NCBI RefSeq assembly: GCF_000633355.1
Contig: NZ_AYMQ01000077.1
Coordinates: 24,261-88,260 of the forward strand
Origin: Serratia sp. H1w
GTDB taxonomy: Bacteria; Pseudomonadota; Gammaproteobacteria; Enterobacterales; Enterobacteriaceae
Direction: 5' to 3'
Length of the DNA stretch: 64,000 nucleotides
Under the pieces are notes generated by a model. It saw only the letters and a list, made by a program, of their open reading frames with translations, did not search any database and had not been told where the DNA came from. Of this stretch, positions 27,678 through 37,613 are shown in pieces. Numbering within the stretch: the first letter of the stretch is position 1; every line of letters starts with the position of its first letter. A program made the position numbers and the translations under genes.

Positions 27678-28571
27678 ATGCATATCACTTTGCGCCAACT
27701 GGAAGTCTTTACTGAGGTACTGAAAAGCGGATCAACCACTCAGGCCTCAGTGGTATTGGCTTTATCACAATCGGCGGTCAGCGCGGCGCTGGCCGATCTG
27801 GAAGGGCAACTGAAAGTCTTGCTGTTCGATCGCGTGGGCAAACGCCTGGTGATCAACGAGCATGGTCGTTTGTTGTACCCCAAAGCGCTGGCTCTGTTGG
27901 AGCAGGCGGGGGAAATTGAACAGCTGTTTTTGCATGACAGCGGGGCGCTGCGTATCGCCGCCAGCAGCACCATCGGCAACTATATGCTGCCGGAGATGAT
28001 TGCCCACTATCGGCAGGATTTTCCTGCGACTCCGCTGGAGTTGAATGTGGGAAACAGCCAGGAGGTGATTGTTGCGGTAGCCGATTTCCGTGTCGATCTG
28101 GGGTTGATCGAAGGACCATGCCACATGCCGGAACTGGTCACTCAGCCATGGCTGGAGGATGAGCTGGTGGTGTTTGCTGCGCCGGATAACCCGTTGACGC
28201 AGCAACCGGTGACGCTGGCAACACTGGCCAGCGCCCCTTGGATCCTGCGGGAACGGGGGTCTGGTACGCGAGAGGTGCTGGATCATCTGCTGTTGGCACA
28301 TATGCCGAACTTCCAACTGGTGATGGAGTTAGGCAACTCGGAAGCGATCAAGCACGCGGTACGTCACGGCATCGGCATCAGTTGCCTGTCACGTCGCGTA
28401 GTGGAGGAGCAATTGGCCAGCGGGGTGTTGGTGGAGCTAAGTATCCCTCTGCCGCCGTTGATGCGTACGCTATACCTGATCCACCATCGGCAAAAGCATA
28501 TTTCCAATGCGTTACAGCGTTTCCTGAGCTACTGCGTTGGGCCAAAGTCCGCTCAAGATCACACAAAGTAA
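27678..28571 (+). CDS. yeiE: YeiE, LysR-family regulator
   Basis: 297-aa regulator. The start is taken at [19 protein letters not shown] (27678), matching E. coli YeiE, rather than the longer frame from 27645. The HTH spans about residues 4-62 ([26 protein letters not shown]) with a LysR substrate-binding domain from about 90. Conserved motifs include [17 protein letters not shown] and [15 protein letters not shown]. Regulates the divergent yeiH by inference. In Salmonella and Cronobacter, YeiE has been linked to sulfite sensing and motility. Confidence 0.93.
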   Translation: MHITLRQLEVFTEVLKSGSTTQASVVLALSQSAVSAALADLEGQLKVLLFDRVGKRLVINEHGRLLYPKALALLEQAGEIEQLFLHDSGALRIAASSTIGNYMLPEMIAHYRQDFPATPLELNVGNSQEVIVAVADFRVDLGLIEGPCHMPELVTQPWLEDELVVFAAPDNPLTQQPVTLATLASAPWILRERGSGTREVLDHLLLAHMPNFQLVMELGNSEAIKHAVRHGIGISCLSRRVVEEQLASGVLVELSIPLPPLMRTLYLIHHRQKHISNALQRFLSYCVGPKSAQDHTK

Positions 28572-28700
28572 CCATTAGGGCCGTTGCTAATAATTGTCCC
28601 CGGATTATGAAGCTATCTTATATCAGGGCAATGTTACTAGTGCGCGGGCGGGTATTTGTTACAATCCGGCCCTCATTTTTGACGAGCAGATAGGGTAAGA

Positions 28701-30182
28701 ATGGCTCAGCAGGATATAAAAACAGCGGGGCAGCAAGCACCCGGATTACGCCGCGAGCTGAAAGCGCGGCATTTAACCATGATTGCCATTGGCGGTTCCA
28801 TTGGTACCGGCCTGTTTGTGGCCTCTGGTGCAACGGTTTCCCAGGCAGGGCCAGGTGGCGCACTACTCTCCTACGCATTGATCGGTCTGATGGTGTATTT
28901 CCTGATGACCAGCCTGGGTGAGCTGGCGGCGTTTATGCCGGTTTCAGGATCGTTTTCGACCTATGGTGCCAAGTATGTTGAAGAAGGCTTTGGCTTCGCG
29001 CTGGGCTGGAACTACTGGTACAACTGGGCGGTGACCATTGCGGTCGATCTGGTAGCATCGCAACTGGTGATGAACTACTGGTTCCCGGACACGCCGGGCT
29101 GGATCTGGAGCGCCTTGTTCCTGGGCCTGATGTTCTTGCTTAACTACATCTCGGTCAAAGGCTTCGGTGAAGCGGAATACTGGTTCTCACTGATCAAGGT
29201 GAGCACGGTGATTATCTTTATCGGCCTCGGCGTACTGATGATTTTCGGTATCCTGAAGGGCGGTGAAAACGCCGGTTGGCATAACTGGACGATCGGCGAT
29301 GCGCCGTTTGCCGGTGGCTTCTCGGCCATGATAGGCGTGGCGATGATCGTCGGCTTCTCGTTCCAGGGTACTGAGTTGATCGGTATCGCTGCGGGTGAGT
29401 CGGAAGATCCAGGCAAGAACATTCCACGTGCGGTACGTCAGGTGTTCTGGCGTATTCTGTTGTTCTATATCTTCGCGATCCTGATCATCAGCCTGATCAT
29501 TCCTTATACCGATCCAAGCCTGCTGCGTAATGACGTGAAAGACATCAGCGTCAGCCCGTTCACGCTGGTATTCGAACATGCTGGCCTGCTCTCTGCGGCG
29601 GCGGTGATGAACGCGGTGATCCTGACGGCGGTACTGTCTGCGGGTAACTCCGGGATGTATGCCTCCACCCGTATGCTGTTTACGTTGGCTTCGGAAGGTA
29701 AGGCACCACGTATTTTCGCCAAACTGTCGAAAGGCGGTGTACCGCGTAATGCGCTGTATGCGACCACCGTGGTGGCGGCGTTGTGCTTCCTGAGTTCGAT
29801 GTTCGGCAACCAGTCCGTGTACCTGTGGCTGCTGAATACCTCGGGTATGACCGGCTTTATCGCCTGGTTGGGGATCGCTATCAGCCACTACCGCTTCCGT
29901 CGCGGCTATGTGATGCAAGGGCATAACCTGAACGATCTGCCGTATCAATCCGGTTTCTTCCCGTTGGGGCCAATGTTTGCCTTCGTGCTGTGCTTGATCA
30001 TCACGCTGGGGCAGAACTATCAGGCCTTCCTGGCGGACCGCATTGACTGGTACGGCGTGACGGCAACTTACATCGGTATTCCACTGTTCCTGATTATCTG
30101 GTTCGGTTACAAGCTGACGCGCGGCACTAAAGTCGTGAAGTACAGCGAAATGGAATTCCCGAAGTGGAACCCAAATAAGTAA
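28701..30182 (+). CDS. lysP: LysP, lysine-specific permease
   Basis: APC-superfamily amino acid:H+ symporter with 12 TM segments, 493 aa. N-terminal GLRRELKARHLTMIAIGGSIGTGLFVASGA is the amino acid permease signature. The Lys-specific subgroup is indicated by near-identity with E. coli LysP through TYGAKYVEEGFGFALGWNYWYN and KYSEMEFPKWNPNK at the end. In E. coli LysP also holds CadC inactive. The start has TAGGGTAAGA upstream, and a strong terminator follows. Confidence 0.96.
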   Translation: MAQQDIKTAGQQAPGLRRELKARHLTMIAIGGSIGTGLFVASGATVSQAGPGGALLSYALIGLMVYFLMTSLGELAAFMPVSGSFSTYGAKYVEEGFGFALGWNYWYNWAVTIAVDLVASQLVMNYWFPDTPGWIWSALFLGLMFLLNYISVKGFGEAEYWFSLIKVSTVIIFIGLGVLMIFGILKGGENAGWHNWTIGDAPFAGGFSAMIGVAMIVGFSFQGTELIGIAAGESEDPGKNIPRAVRQVFWRILLFYIFAILIISLIIPYTDPSLLRNDVKDISVSPFTLVFEHAGLLSAAAVMNAVILTAVLSAGNSGMYASTRMLFTLASEGKAPRIFAKLSKGGVPRNALYATTVVAALCFLSSMFGNQSVYLWLLNTSGMTGFIAWLGIAISHYRFRRGYVMQGHNLNDLPYQSGFFPLGPMFAFVLCLIITLGQNYQAFLADRIDWYGVTATYIGIPLFLIIWFGYKLTRGTKVVKYSEMEFPKWNPNK

Positions 30183-30195
30183 GTCATTAGCACTA

Positions 30196-30219
30196 AACGC
30201 GGCGGGCAACCGCCGCGTT
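30196..30219 (+). terminator. lysP terminator
   Basis: AACGCGGCGG-GCAA-CCGCCGCGTT, a 10-bp perfect stem with tetraloop, followed by ATTTCT. It lies 13 bases after the lysP stop. Confidence 0.8.
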
Positions 30220-30311
30220 ATTTCTCCCCTCCAAAAAACAATCCCAGCTAAACTCTAACTTCAAAATACGATGGCAATAATGCCGGTCGGTCATTGGGCT
30301 ATCAATTTTTT

Positions 30312-30449
30312 CCCTCACCCACAGTGCGAGAGAGCAGAGCGGTGTTGCGTAGGGGCGCCGCATGCTGCGCCCATGCAAAGGTCAGATGTGGGAGTCGAAT
30401 TGTGGCACGGTAGGTCCCCTCTCCCTGTGGGAGAGGGGTAGGGTGAGGG
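30312..30449. repeat. REP/REPIN-like composite repeat, copy A
   Basis: CCCTCACCC at the left and GGGTGAGGG at the right bracket a 138-bp unit between lysP and cirA. It contains CCCTCTCCCTGTGGGAGAGGGG and the GCATGC palindrome. The bracket sequence recurs in the copy at 40966-41127, so this is a dispersed intergenic element of the paired-REP type. Confidence 0.65.
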
Positions 30450-30456
30450 GCGGTAA

Positions 30457-32442
30457 TCAGAAGTTGTAAGTCATACCCACGGTGTAACGACGGCCATCCA
30501 ACGTGGTGTTGTAGTGTTCGTAATCCACGGTTTTATCCAGAATGTTGTAAACCCCACCGCTGAGTTGCAGGTTTTTAAGTGCCTGATAACTCACCCCGGC
30601 ATCAACAAAGGTATAGGATGGCGTGCTGACCGCCATAGAGGTACGGCTCAGGTATTCCGAGGTTTCGCTGCGGAAGTTAACGCGTGACCACAGGCCCAGA
30701 TCCTCAGTAGCTTGCCAATCCAGCACGCCATTGATCATGTGCTTCGGCATCTGGTTCAGCGCCTTGCCCTGGAACTCGCCGCTCTTTTGTTCTGACTCGG
30801 TAAAGGTGTAGTTGGTGCTCAGCTTCCAGTCGTCGGTGATCTGCCAGCCGGTGGTCACTTCGATACCACGCATATTGGCTTTATCCACGTTGACGCGGTC
30901 GCTGACGAAATCATATGTCGTGTCACCGATGGTGCAAGCCGGATCGCTTGAACTGTTGCAGCGACGAACTTCGGTGATCTTGTCTTTGAAATCGGTGTTA
31001 TACAGGGTGATACCTGCGTTCAGCCCCTCCTGGTTGTCCCACAGAATGCCAACTTCTTCACTGATGCTTTTCTCTGGCTTCAGATTTGGGTTACCCACGA
31101 TGATGCCATTGCTCACACCGCCGCCGGTGATTTGGCCCCAGTTGGCAGAGGATTGACGCAGGTCCGGTGAGCGGTAGCCCGCTGACACGCCGCCTTTCAC
31201 GGTCCACATCTCCGTCAGGTGCCATACGCCGTACATGCGTGGTGTCCAGTGGCTACCGTAGTTCTGATCGCGATCCATACGGATGCCGGTGGTCAGGCTG
31301 AAGTCGTTGGTCAGCGCCCATTCATCTTCGGCGAACAGCGCCCAGCTCCAGCGGGTCAACTGATCCAGGCCATCTGCTGCTTCGAGTTGGTTGCCGCCGT
31401 CACTCAGTTTCTCGTAACGGTATTGCCCGCCGAGGTTCAGCATGTGGTCGCCAAGATCAAACTGGGTCTGGGTGTTGAAGATGGTGTTGTACATCTTCAT
31501 GTCGCGCCCTGGATTATTGGTTTCTTCGCGCTGAATGTAGCTGGTGCTGTTACCAAAGTCGTAAGTACCGTTATGCGTGATCGAGTAGTTATTACGGGTA
31601 TACAGGTTGTCGCTGGAGGAGTTGGGTTTACAGACGCCTTTGCGGCAGTTTTCTGATGCCACGGACTTGCCCGGCGTGCTGTTGCGATCCTGTAGGGAGC
31701 GGCCGATTTCAAAATCAAAATCGTTCCGCTCGTCCGGCGTCAGGCTGAAGACTGCCGTGCCACTGCGCATCCGCTGTTCGTTAAAGCCGTTGACGAAGTG
31801 ATCTTCCCCACGGTGGGAAAACAGGCCATTCACGCGTAGGCCAAGCAGTCCATCGATTAGCGGGCCAGCGGCGTAGGCGTTGGTCTGGTAGATATCGCCG
31901 GAGTTCCGGTCTTCCTGGATGGTGGCATCGCCTTGCAGAGAGCCGGTCCAGGCTTTAGTGGTGGAGGTTTTGCGCGTGATGATGTTGATCACCCCACCCA
32001 TGGCGTCGGAACCATAAAGTGAAGACATTGGCCCGCGCACCACTTCAATACGTTCAATCGCCTGCAATGGGGGCAACCAACCCTGTTCGATACCGGCATT
32101 ATCGCTGTTAGGGCGGGTGCCACGGGTATCGACGCGCTTACCGTCGATCAGGATCAGCGTGTATTTGGAGGACATGCCCCGGATGCTGATATCGCTGCTG
32201 CTGCCACCGCCGGTGACAACTACGCCCGGCACGTCTTTCAACGCATCGGTAACGTCGCGGTAGGCTCTGGTTTCCAGTTGTTGGCGAGGGATCACCGAAA
32301 TGGTCGCTGGCGAGTCTTGGATTCTTTGCTGGAAACCGGAAGCGGTGACCACCATGGTATCCGCTGGTTGTGCCAGAACGCTGCCGCTGGCGAGTGATGC
32401 GAGGATTAACGCAGTCAAGGTGTTATAGCTTGGCTTTTCCAT
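30457..32442 (-). CDS. cirA: CirA, TonB-dependent catecholate siderophore/colicin I receptor
   Basis: Outer-membrane 22-strand barrel with N-terminal plug, 661 aa. Signal peptide ends SVLA, followed by the TonB box TMVVTAS (about residues 29-35). Plug motifs are PGVVVTGGGSSSDISIRGM and VVRGPMSSLYGSDAMGGVINIIT; the barrel ends with GRRYTVGMTYNF (terminal Phe). CirA imports dihydroxybenzoylserine-type catechols and serves as receptor for colicin Ia/Ib. Next to lysP as in E. coli. A Fur box upstream predicts iron repression. Confidence 0.94.
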   Translation of the reverse strand: MEKPSYNTLTALILASLASGSVLAQPADTMVVTASGFQQRIQDSPATISVIPRQQLETRAYRDVTDALKDVPGVVVTGGGSSSDISIRGMSSKYTLILIDGKRVDTRGTRPNSDNAGIEQGWLPPLQAIERIEVVRGPMSSLYGSDAMGGVINIITRKTSTTKAWTGSLQGDATIQEDRNSGDIYQTNAYAAGPLIDGLLGLRVNGLFSHRGEDHFVNGFNEQRMRSGTAVFSLTPDERNDFDFEIGRSLQDRNSTPGKSVASENCRKGVCKPNSSSDNLYTRNNYSITHNGTYDFGNSTSYIQREETNNPGRDMKMYNTIFNTQTQFDLGDHMLNLGGQYRYEKLSDGGNQLEAADGLDQLTRWSWALFAEDEWALTNDFSLTTGIRMDRDQNYGSHWTPRMYGVWHLTEMWTVKGGVSAGYRSPDLRQSSANWGQITGGGVSNGIIVGNPNLKPEKSISEEVGILWDNQEGLNAGITLYNTDFKDKITEVRRCNSSSDPACTIGDTTYDFVSDRVNVDKANMRGIEVTTGWQITDDWKLSTNYTFTESEQKSGEFQGKALNQMPKHMINGVLDWQATEDLGLWSRVNFRSETSEYLSRTSMAVSTPSYTFVDAGVSYQALKNLQLSGGVYNILDKTVDYEHYNTTLDGRRYTVGMTYNF

Positions 32443-32588
32443 GAGAGAAATATTCCCGTCCCGAGGTCAACAGGTTTTCCTGTTAATTATTTGATTTAAA
32501 ATGAATATATGTTACGCCGCCACGAGAAATGGTCGTTTCGTGAAGAAAGCGTCAGGCCATTGTAAGGAAATTGACAGGAATGTAAATG

Positions 32589-32611
32589 CAAATGATAACT
32601 CATATCATTTG
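32589..32611. promoter_or_regulatory. Fur box of cirA
   Basis: CAAATGATAACTCATATCATTTG: inverted AAATGATA/TATCATTT arms matching the Fur consensus (GATAATGATAATCATTATC), 147 bases before the cirA start. Confidence 0.8.
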
Positions 32612-32692
32612 TATATTTATTTATCTAATGGCTTGAAACCAGAGGAAAAGAAAGGGTATTGCCCGGCACAGCCTAGAGGTGCGCCGGGGTGA

Positions 32693-33688
32693 TCAGCGTT
32701 TCTGGATGTAGGTGATCGCCAGTGCCAATGCCAGCACCAGTCCTTTAATGATATCCATTGCGTAATAGGGTACTGAGAGCATCACCAGTCCGTTTTGCAA
32801 CACGCCCAGGATGATTGCGCCAACCAAGGTGCCCAGTGCGTTAGGTTTGCCGGAGCCAGCTAAAGAGAAGCCGATATAGGCCGCCGCCACCGCATCCATC
32901 AGGTAACCGCCGCCCGCATTGACCTGCGAGGAGCCAATACGTGACGCCAGCAGAATACCGCCAAGGCCCGCCAGCAGCGAAGAAAGTACGTAAGCAGTAA
33001 CCCTGTAACGTACCGTGCGGATACCGGAAAGGCGGGCGGCCTCCGGGTTACCGCCGATGGCATACATCCGGCGGCCATGCTTGGTCAGCGACAGGAAAAG
33101 CTGCATGATCACCGTTACCGCCAGCATAATCAGCACGATCACCGGCACCTGGCCCAACGTGGAGAACACTTCAGGGATCATACCCTCGGCCATATCCCCA
33201 TTCGGTAACACCATATTCTGGGTGATGGAGCCGCCGTAGCTATAGGTCATGGCTACGCCCTGGATCACGAACAGGCTGGCGAGCGTGGCCAACATATCGG
33301 GGATCTTCAGCACCACGATCAAAAAGGCATTGAACAGGCCGACTAACGTACACAGCAGCAGGGTCAACACGATGGCACCGGTGGTGCCGAAGCCGTACCA
33401 GGCAAACAGCGAGATCACCAACGCATTGGCAAGCGATGCCGTGGAGCCGACGGAGAGATCGAAACCGCCCACCGACAGTGAGATCGACACGCCAATCGCA
33501 ATCACCGTCACGATGGCGATCGACCGCAGAATATTGATGATGTTATTGGGATCGAGGAAGTTGTCGGAAGCCAGGCCAAACAGCGCGATCAAGGCGACAA
33601 CGGTGAGCAACATTCCCCATTTATACAAAAACTCAAACAGCTGGTGGTGCCAGGGCAGCACGCTTTTCAGGGATAATTCTTTACTCAC
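32693..33688 (-). CDS. Sugar ABC transporter permease (RbsC/YtfT family)
   Basis: 331-aa inner-membrane permease of the BPD_transp_2 family with about 9-10 TM segments. Family motifs are ISLSVGGFDLSVGSTASLANAL, AIGGNPEAARLSGI and the C-terminal GYLMDAVAAAYIGFSLAGSGKPNALGTLVGAIILGVLQNGL. The ATG overlaps the stop of the ATPase gene by 4 bp, so the two are coupled. Substrate unknown (ribose, galactofuranose or autoinducer-2 type). No periplasmic binding protein gene is adjacent, which is unusual for this family. Confidence 0.87.
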   Translation of the reverse strand: MSKELSLKSVLPWHHQLFEFLYKWGMLLTVVALIALFGLASDNFLDPNNIINILRSIAIVTVIAIGVSISLSVGGFDLSVGSTASLANALVISLFAWYGFGTTGAIVLTLLLCTLVGLFNAFLIVVLKIPDMLATLASLFVIQGVAMTYSYGGSITQNMVLPNGDMAEGMIPEVFSTLGQVPVIVLIMLAVTVIMQLFLSLTKHGRRMYAIGGNPEAARLSGIRTVRYRVTAYVLSSLLAGLGGILLASRIGSSQVNAGGGYLMDAVAAAYIGFSLAGSGKPNALGTLVGAIILGVLQNGLVMLSVPYYAMDIIKGLVLALALAITYIQKR

Positions 33689-35196
33689 GCAGGAGTTCCT
33701 CCGGTGGAATACAGTAACAGGGTTTCTTCATCAATCTCGGCAGCGTTCAACTCCGCCACTACGCGGCCATCCCACAGCACGCAAATGCGATCGCACAGGC
33801 CCACCAGTTCGGAAAACTCGCCAGAAGCATAGATAATGCCTTTGCCGTCACGTGCCAGGCCGTCGATCAGCCGGAACAGATCCTGCTTGGCCTTGATATC
33901 TACGCCTTTGGTGGGTTCGTCAAAGATCAGCACGTCGGCGTTGCCGCGTAACCATTTGCCAATCGCCACTTTTTGCTGATTACCGCCAGACAGGCGCGCC
34001 AGCTTGTGCTGTGGACCTGAGGCCCGCACGCCAAGCCGTTGCATGATCTCTTGTGCCCAACGCAGTTCCTGGCGGCGGCTGAACAGGCTCCAGCGGGAGA
34101 AGCTGTCATCGGCGCTGACGCTCAGGTTCATCGGAATGGCTTCGTTGATAAAAATGCCTTCCTTGCGGCGCTCTTCCGGTACCAGTGCCAAACCTTGTTC
34201 TACTGAAAGGTGCGGTGAACGCGGTGCCCAAGGTTTGCCGTACAGCTCTCCCTGCGTCAACTTGCTGGGGGTGGCACCGAACAGCGCTTTGCAAAGCTCG
34301 GTCTTGCCTGCACCAGCCAGCCCGGCGATGCCGAGGATCTCCCCTTGATTCAAAGTTAAAGAGACATCGCGCAGCTTATGGCGGTCATGCAATCCTGCTA
34401 CCCGTAGTAACGGACGTGAGCCGTGGGGTGGACGAGGGGGCGGGAAGATATCATCCAACGTATGGCCCAGCATTTTCTCGACGATCTGCTCACCGCTCAG
34501 GCCCTGCATGCTGCCTTCACCGGCATGACGCCCATCGCGCAGCACCGTCAAATGGTCACAGACGGTTTTTAATTCATGAATGCGGTGGGAAATAAACACG
34601 ATGCCGATCCCTTCGGCCCGCAGGCGGCGCACGATGTGGAACAGGCGTTCGCTCTCGGCGCTGTCTAGCGGGGCTGTCGGCTCATCAAGTACCAGAAAAC
34701 GGCAGCGGTGTGATAGCGCCCGTGCCAGCAACACCTGTTGTTTCTCCGCCAACGTACAGGCTTCCAGGCGTTGGCGTGGGTTGATAGTCAGCCCAAGCTG
34801 CTGCAACAGCGCTGCGGCCTTGTGATGCAACTGCCGCCAGCTCAGCAAATGACCCGGCTCATTCAGCCAATCCAGCATGATATTTTCCGCCACGGACAGG
34901 GTGGGGATTAACGCGACATCCACCTCTTGCTGTACCACCTGGATCCCGTGTTGGCGGGCCTGTAGCGGCGAATGGATATCGACTTTCTGGCCGTCGATAA
35001 AAATATCGCCTTGGTAATGGTTGTGCGCGCCGGAAAGGATGCCCATCAGCGTGGATTTACCTGCGCCGTTGGCCCCCACCAGCGCATGGGTCGAACCACC
35101 ATGCAGGGTGAAATCTACATTTTGCAATGCGTTAAACCCGGCAAAGGCGATGGAGATATTGCGCATCTCCAGGCGTGAAGCGGTGTTGGTTGGCAT
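33685..35196 (-). CDS. Sugar ABC transporter ATP-binding protein (RbsA/MglA type)
   Basis: Two ABC domains in tandem, 503 aa from ATG 35196 (MPTNTASRLEMRN); the 47 extra residues from 35337 do not look like the family. Domain 1 has Walker A GANGAGKST and the DEPTAPLD Walker B; its signature reads ACTLAEKQQVL. Domain 2 has a Walker A-like GLAGAGKTE and signature RLSGGNQQKVA with DEPTKGVD, so domain 2 carries the canonical signature, as in RbsA. Energises the permease encoded by the overlapping gene. Confidence 0.87.
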   Translation of the reverse strand: MPTNTASRLEMRNISIAFAGFNALQNVDFTLHGGSTHALVGANGAGKSTLMGILSGAHNHYQGDIFIDGQKVDIHSPLQARQHGIQVVQQEVDVALIPTLSVAENIMLDWLNEPGHLLSWRQLHHKAAALLQQLGLTINPRQRLEACTLAEKQQVLLARALSHRCRFLVLDEPTAPLDSAESERLFHIVRRLRAEGIGIVFISHRIHELKTVCDHLTVLRDGRHAGEGSMQGLSGEQIVEKMLGHTLDDIFPPPRPPHGSRPLLRVAGLHDRHKLRDVSLTLNQGEILGIAGLAGAGKTELCKALFGATPSKLTQGELYGKPWAPRSPHLSVEQGLALVPEERRKEGIFINEAIPMNLSVSADDSFSRWSLFSRRQELRWAQEIMQRLGVRASGPQHKLARLSGGNQQKVAIGKWLRGNADVLIFDEPTKGVDIKAKQDLFRLIDGLARDGKGIIYASGEFSELVGLCDRICVLWDGRVVAELNAAEIDEETLLLYSTGGTPA

Positions 35197-35357
35197 AATA
35201 TGGTCGAAGACGCTGCGCCCCTTATCTTTCAAATCGCGGCATAGTGGCGGCAACGTGAAATGCATTTGGATGTATAGACGGCTAAAGAAACTCTTTTGTA
35301 ACACGAAATGCCATTTTTGCAACATGCAAAATGGCATAAGTCAGATAAAAAGCGAGG

Positions 35358-36638
35358 TTAGAATCCTAAACGGTCACGCAGGGCGTAATAGGCGGCGCCA
35401 AGAGCGGTAAAAGGCACCTGCAAATGACGGCCACCGAAGAAGGGCAGATGGGGGAGTTTGGCAAAAGCATCAAAGCGTTCCGCGTCACCGCGCAGCACTT
35501 CGGCAATCAGTTTGCCCGCCAGATGCGTCAGGGTCACGCCGTGGCCGCTGTCACCTTGCAGGTAATAGACGTTATTTTCCAGCCTGCCGAACTGCGGCAT
35601 ACGCGAGAGGGTCAGCAGGAAATTGCCGGTCCAGCGGTAATCAATGCGCACCTTTTTCAACTGCGGGAAGGTCTTGAGCATCAATGGGCGGATCCTGGCG
35701 TCGATATCCGCCGGATCCTGCGCACCATAGATCACGCCGCCGCCGTATAACAGGCGGTTGTCTGCCGTCAGGCGGAAGTAATCCAGCAGGTAATTGCAGT
35801 CTTCAACGCAGTAGTTATCCGGTAGCAGGGAAAGGGCCATATCCGCAGTTAAAGGCTCGGTGGCAATGATTTGCGAGCCGCAAGGCATGCTCATCCGGCT
35901 GAGGCGGGGTTCCAGCTTCTCTCCCAGATAGGCGTTACCCGCCAGGATCACCAGGCTGGCGCTGACGCTACCTTGAGCCGTGTGCAGCAGGGCTGGCTGG
36001 CCATAATCAATATGGGTGACCGCCGATTGTTCAAACAGCCGCCCACCGTGGCGGCGTATCGCTTCGGCCTCGCCCAGTGCCAGATTTAACGGATGCAGAT
36101 GGCCGCCCTGATGATCCAGCAAACCACCGACATAGCGTTCGCTGGCAACGGTGCGGCGCATGGTTTCTCCGTCCAGCAGTTCCAACTGTTGGTGGCCATA
36201 ATGCTGCCAGTGCGCCATTTTTTCTTTTAACGCATTGAATTGTTTGCTGGTCAACGCCGCGGAAACCGCGCCGGGCCGATAGTCGCAGGCAATGGCGTAG
36301 CGATCGATACGCTGGCGAATGATCTCCGCGCCTTCAAACATCATGCTGCCGAGCATCGCTGCGGTCTGCTGGCCGTAGCGGGCCTCAATCACATCAATAT
36401 CTCGACTGTAAGAGTTGACCACCTGCCCACCGTTGCGGCCACTGGCCCCCCAACCGATGCGGGCAGCTTCCAGCACCACCACGTCGTAACCGGCTTCGAT
36501 CAGATGCAGGGCGCTGGAAAGGCCGCTAAAACCACCGCCGACGATACAGACGTCGCAGCGGATAGCCTCGTTCAATTGGGGATAAGGAGCGTGGGGGTTG
36601 GCGCTGGCGGCATAGTAGCTGGCAACATGTTCCATCAT
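35358..36638 (-). CDS. puuB: PuuB, gamma-glutamylputrescine oxidase
   Basis: FAD-dependent oxidoreductase (DAO family) that oxidises gamma-glutamylputrescine to the aldehyde in putrescine breakdown. 426 aa from MMEHVASYYAAS; the longer frame to 36698 overlaps puuR. The N-terminal dinucleotide fold reads DVCIVGGGFSGLSSALHL (about residues 30-47), with GWGASGRNGGQV and the C-terminal YLQGDSGHGVTLTHLAGKLIAE closing the FAD site. 20 bp downstream of puuR and probably co-transcribed. puuC, puuD and puuE are not in the window. Confidence 0.94.
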   Translation of the reverse strand: MMEHVASYYAASANPHAPYPQLNEAIRCDVCIVGGGFSGLSSALHLIEAGYDVVVLEAARIGWGASGRNGGQVVNSYSRDIDVIEARYGQQTAAMLGSMMFEGAEIIRQRIDRYAIACDYRPGAVSAALTSKQFNALKEKMAHWQHYGHQQLELLDGETMRRTVASERYVGGLLDHQGGHLHPLNLALGEAEAIRRHGGRLFEQSAVTHIDYGQPALLHTAQGSVSASLVILAGNAYLGEKLEPRLSRMSMPCGSQIIATEPLTADMALSLLPDNYCVEDCNYLLDYFRLTADNRLLYGGGVIYGAQDPADIDARIRPLMLKTFPQLKKVRIDYRWTGNFLLTLSRMPQFGRLENNVYYLQGDSGHGVTLTHLAGKLIAEVLRGDAERFDAFAKLPHLPFFGGRHLQVPFTALGAAYYALRDRLGF

Positions 36639-36658
36639 CACTCCTCCGGCCAATCTTG

Positions 36659-37216
36659 TCAGAAGGTAGTTGGGGTGTGCGCGCTGACGATCTTGCAAAC
36701 GCGCGTTGAGGTATTATTGAAACTGTGGGGCATGCCGGTGTTGATGGCATAGCTCTGGCCAGCGGTCAGCAGATAGGTTTGGCCGTTGACCGTCAGCAGG
36801 ATCTCCCCTTCAAGCAGCGTGCCAATCTCTTCGCCCTGATGCTTGATCTTCTCGCCGGTTGTGGTACCCGGTTGATAGGTCTCCAGCATCATGGCCAGGC
36901 TGCGGGTAGGGCTGCCGTTATGCACCAGCTTCATCGAAACGCCCTGGCTGCCGATCTCGATCAGATCGTCCGGTTCGATCACCACTTTAGGTTCATCTGG
37001 CCGTTCGGGTTCAGCAAAAAATTCAGACAGTGACAGCCCATAGACCTTCAGCAGTTTCTGTAGCGTACTAATGGCAGGGCTGACTTTGTCCTGCTCAATG
37101 GTGCTGATGGCGCTGTGGGTTAATCCGGACAGTTCGGCGACCCTGCGCTGCGACAGACCCAGGTGCTGACGGATCTGCGACAGGCGCTTGCCTGGTGCCA
37201 AGCTGACTTCGCTCAT
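36659..37216 (-). CDS. puuR: PuuR, putrescine-responsive repressor
   Basis: 185-aa regulator with an N-terminal HTH_3 domain (RLSQIRQHLGLSQRRVAELSGLTHSAISTIEQDKVSPAI, split here as seen at residues 11-50) and a C-terminal cupin domain (GEEIGTLLEGEILLTVNGQ). Represses the puu genes until putrescine binds the cupin. Start at 37216 (MSEVSLAPGKRL) fits the GGAACTACCGCT ribosome site; the longer frame to 37381 is rejected. It lies divergent from puuA, so the 400-bp gap holds both promoters. Confidence 0.94.
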   Translation of the reverse strand: MSEVSLAPGKRLSQIRQHLGLSQRRVAELSGLTHSAISTIEQDKVSPAISTLQKLLKVYGLSLSEFFAEPERPDEPKVVIEPDDLIEIGSQGVSMKLVHNGSPTRSLAMMLETYQPGTTTGEKIKHQGEEIGTLLEGEILLTVNGQTYLLTAGQSYAINTGMPHSFNNTSTRVCKIVSAHTPTTF

Positions 37217-37613
37217 AGCGGTAGTTCCTTCTGGTAGGAGCGACAGGTTAGGATCACACCCGGAGCCGGGTACCTGTCTGAGTGATATCGAAACCACATG
37301 ATATCGGTAGTTGGGTAGTGATTGGAAAATATATTGCCCATGTTTCCCCCTGTTGTGGCGGAAGAAATTCGCTACCAGCAAAGCGCAAACAACGCCTTTT
37401 CGGTCAATATTTTATCAATTTAGCAGCCCTTGGCGAATAATCAAACGCCATTGTAACATTTGCAAACTATTTCTGTTAAAGCTATGTTTCATATTATGGA
37501 TGTTATTTTGAGCGCCCAGCGGCGGCGCAGTCTACAGAGAAATCAAACCATGTGTTGAGTCAATCGGCAAGCGGATGCGAAGGCATTCCCAAGAGCATAA
37601 CGGCGGGTGATGT
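37217..37613. promoter_or_regulatory. Divergent puuR/puuA promoter region
   Basis: 397 bp with no gene. The puuA-proximal part (37400-37510) is AT-rich and should hold the puu promoters and PuuR operators. I could not match a PuuR site with confidence. Confidence 0.4.

Noticed and set aside
29187..30209. 340-aa minus-strand ORF
   Set aside because: Shadow frame of lysP with Arg/His/Gln-rich translation and no domain.
37480..37530. PuuR operator in the puuA promoter
   Set aside because: The AT-rich sequence is suggestive, but I could not match the PuuR recognition sequence closely enough.
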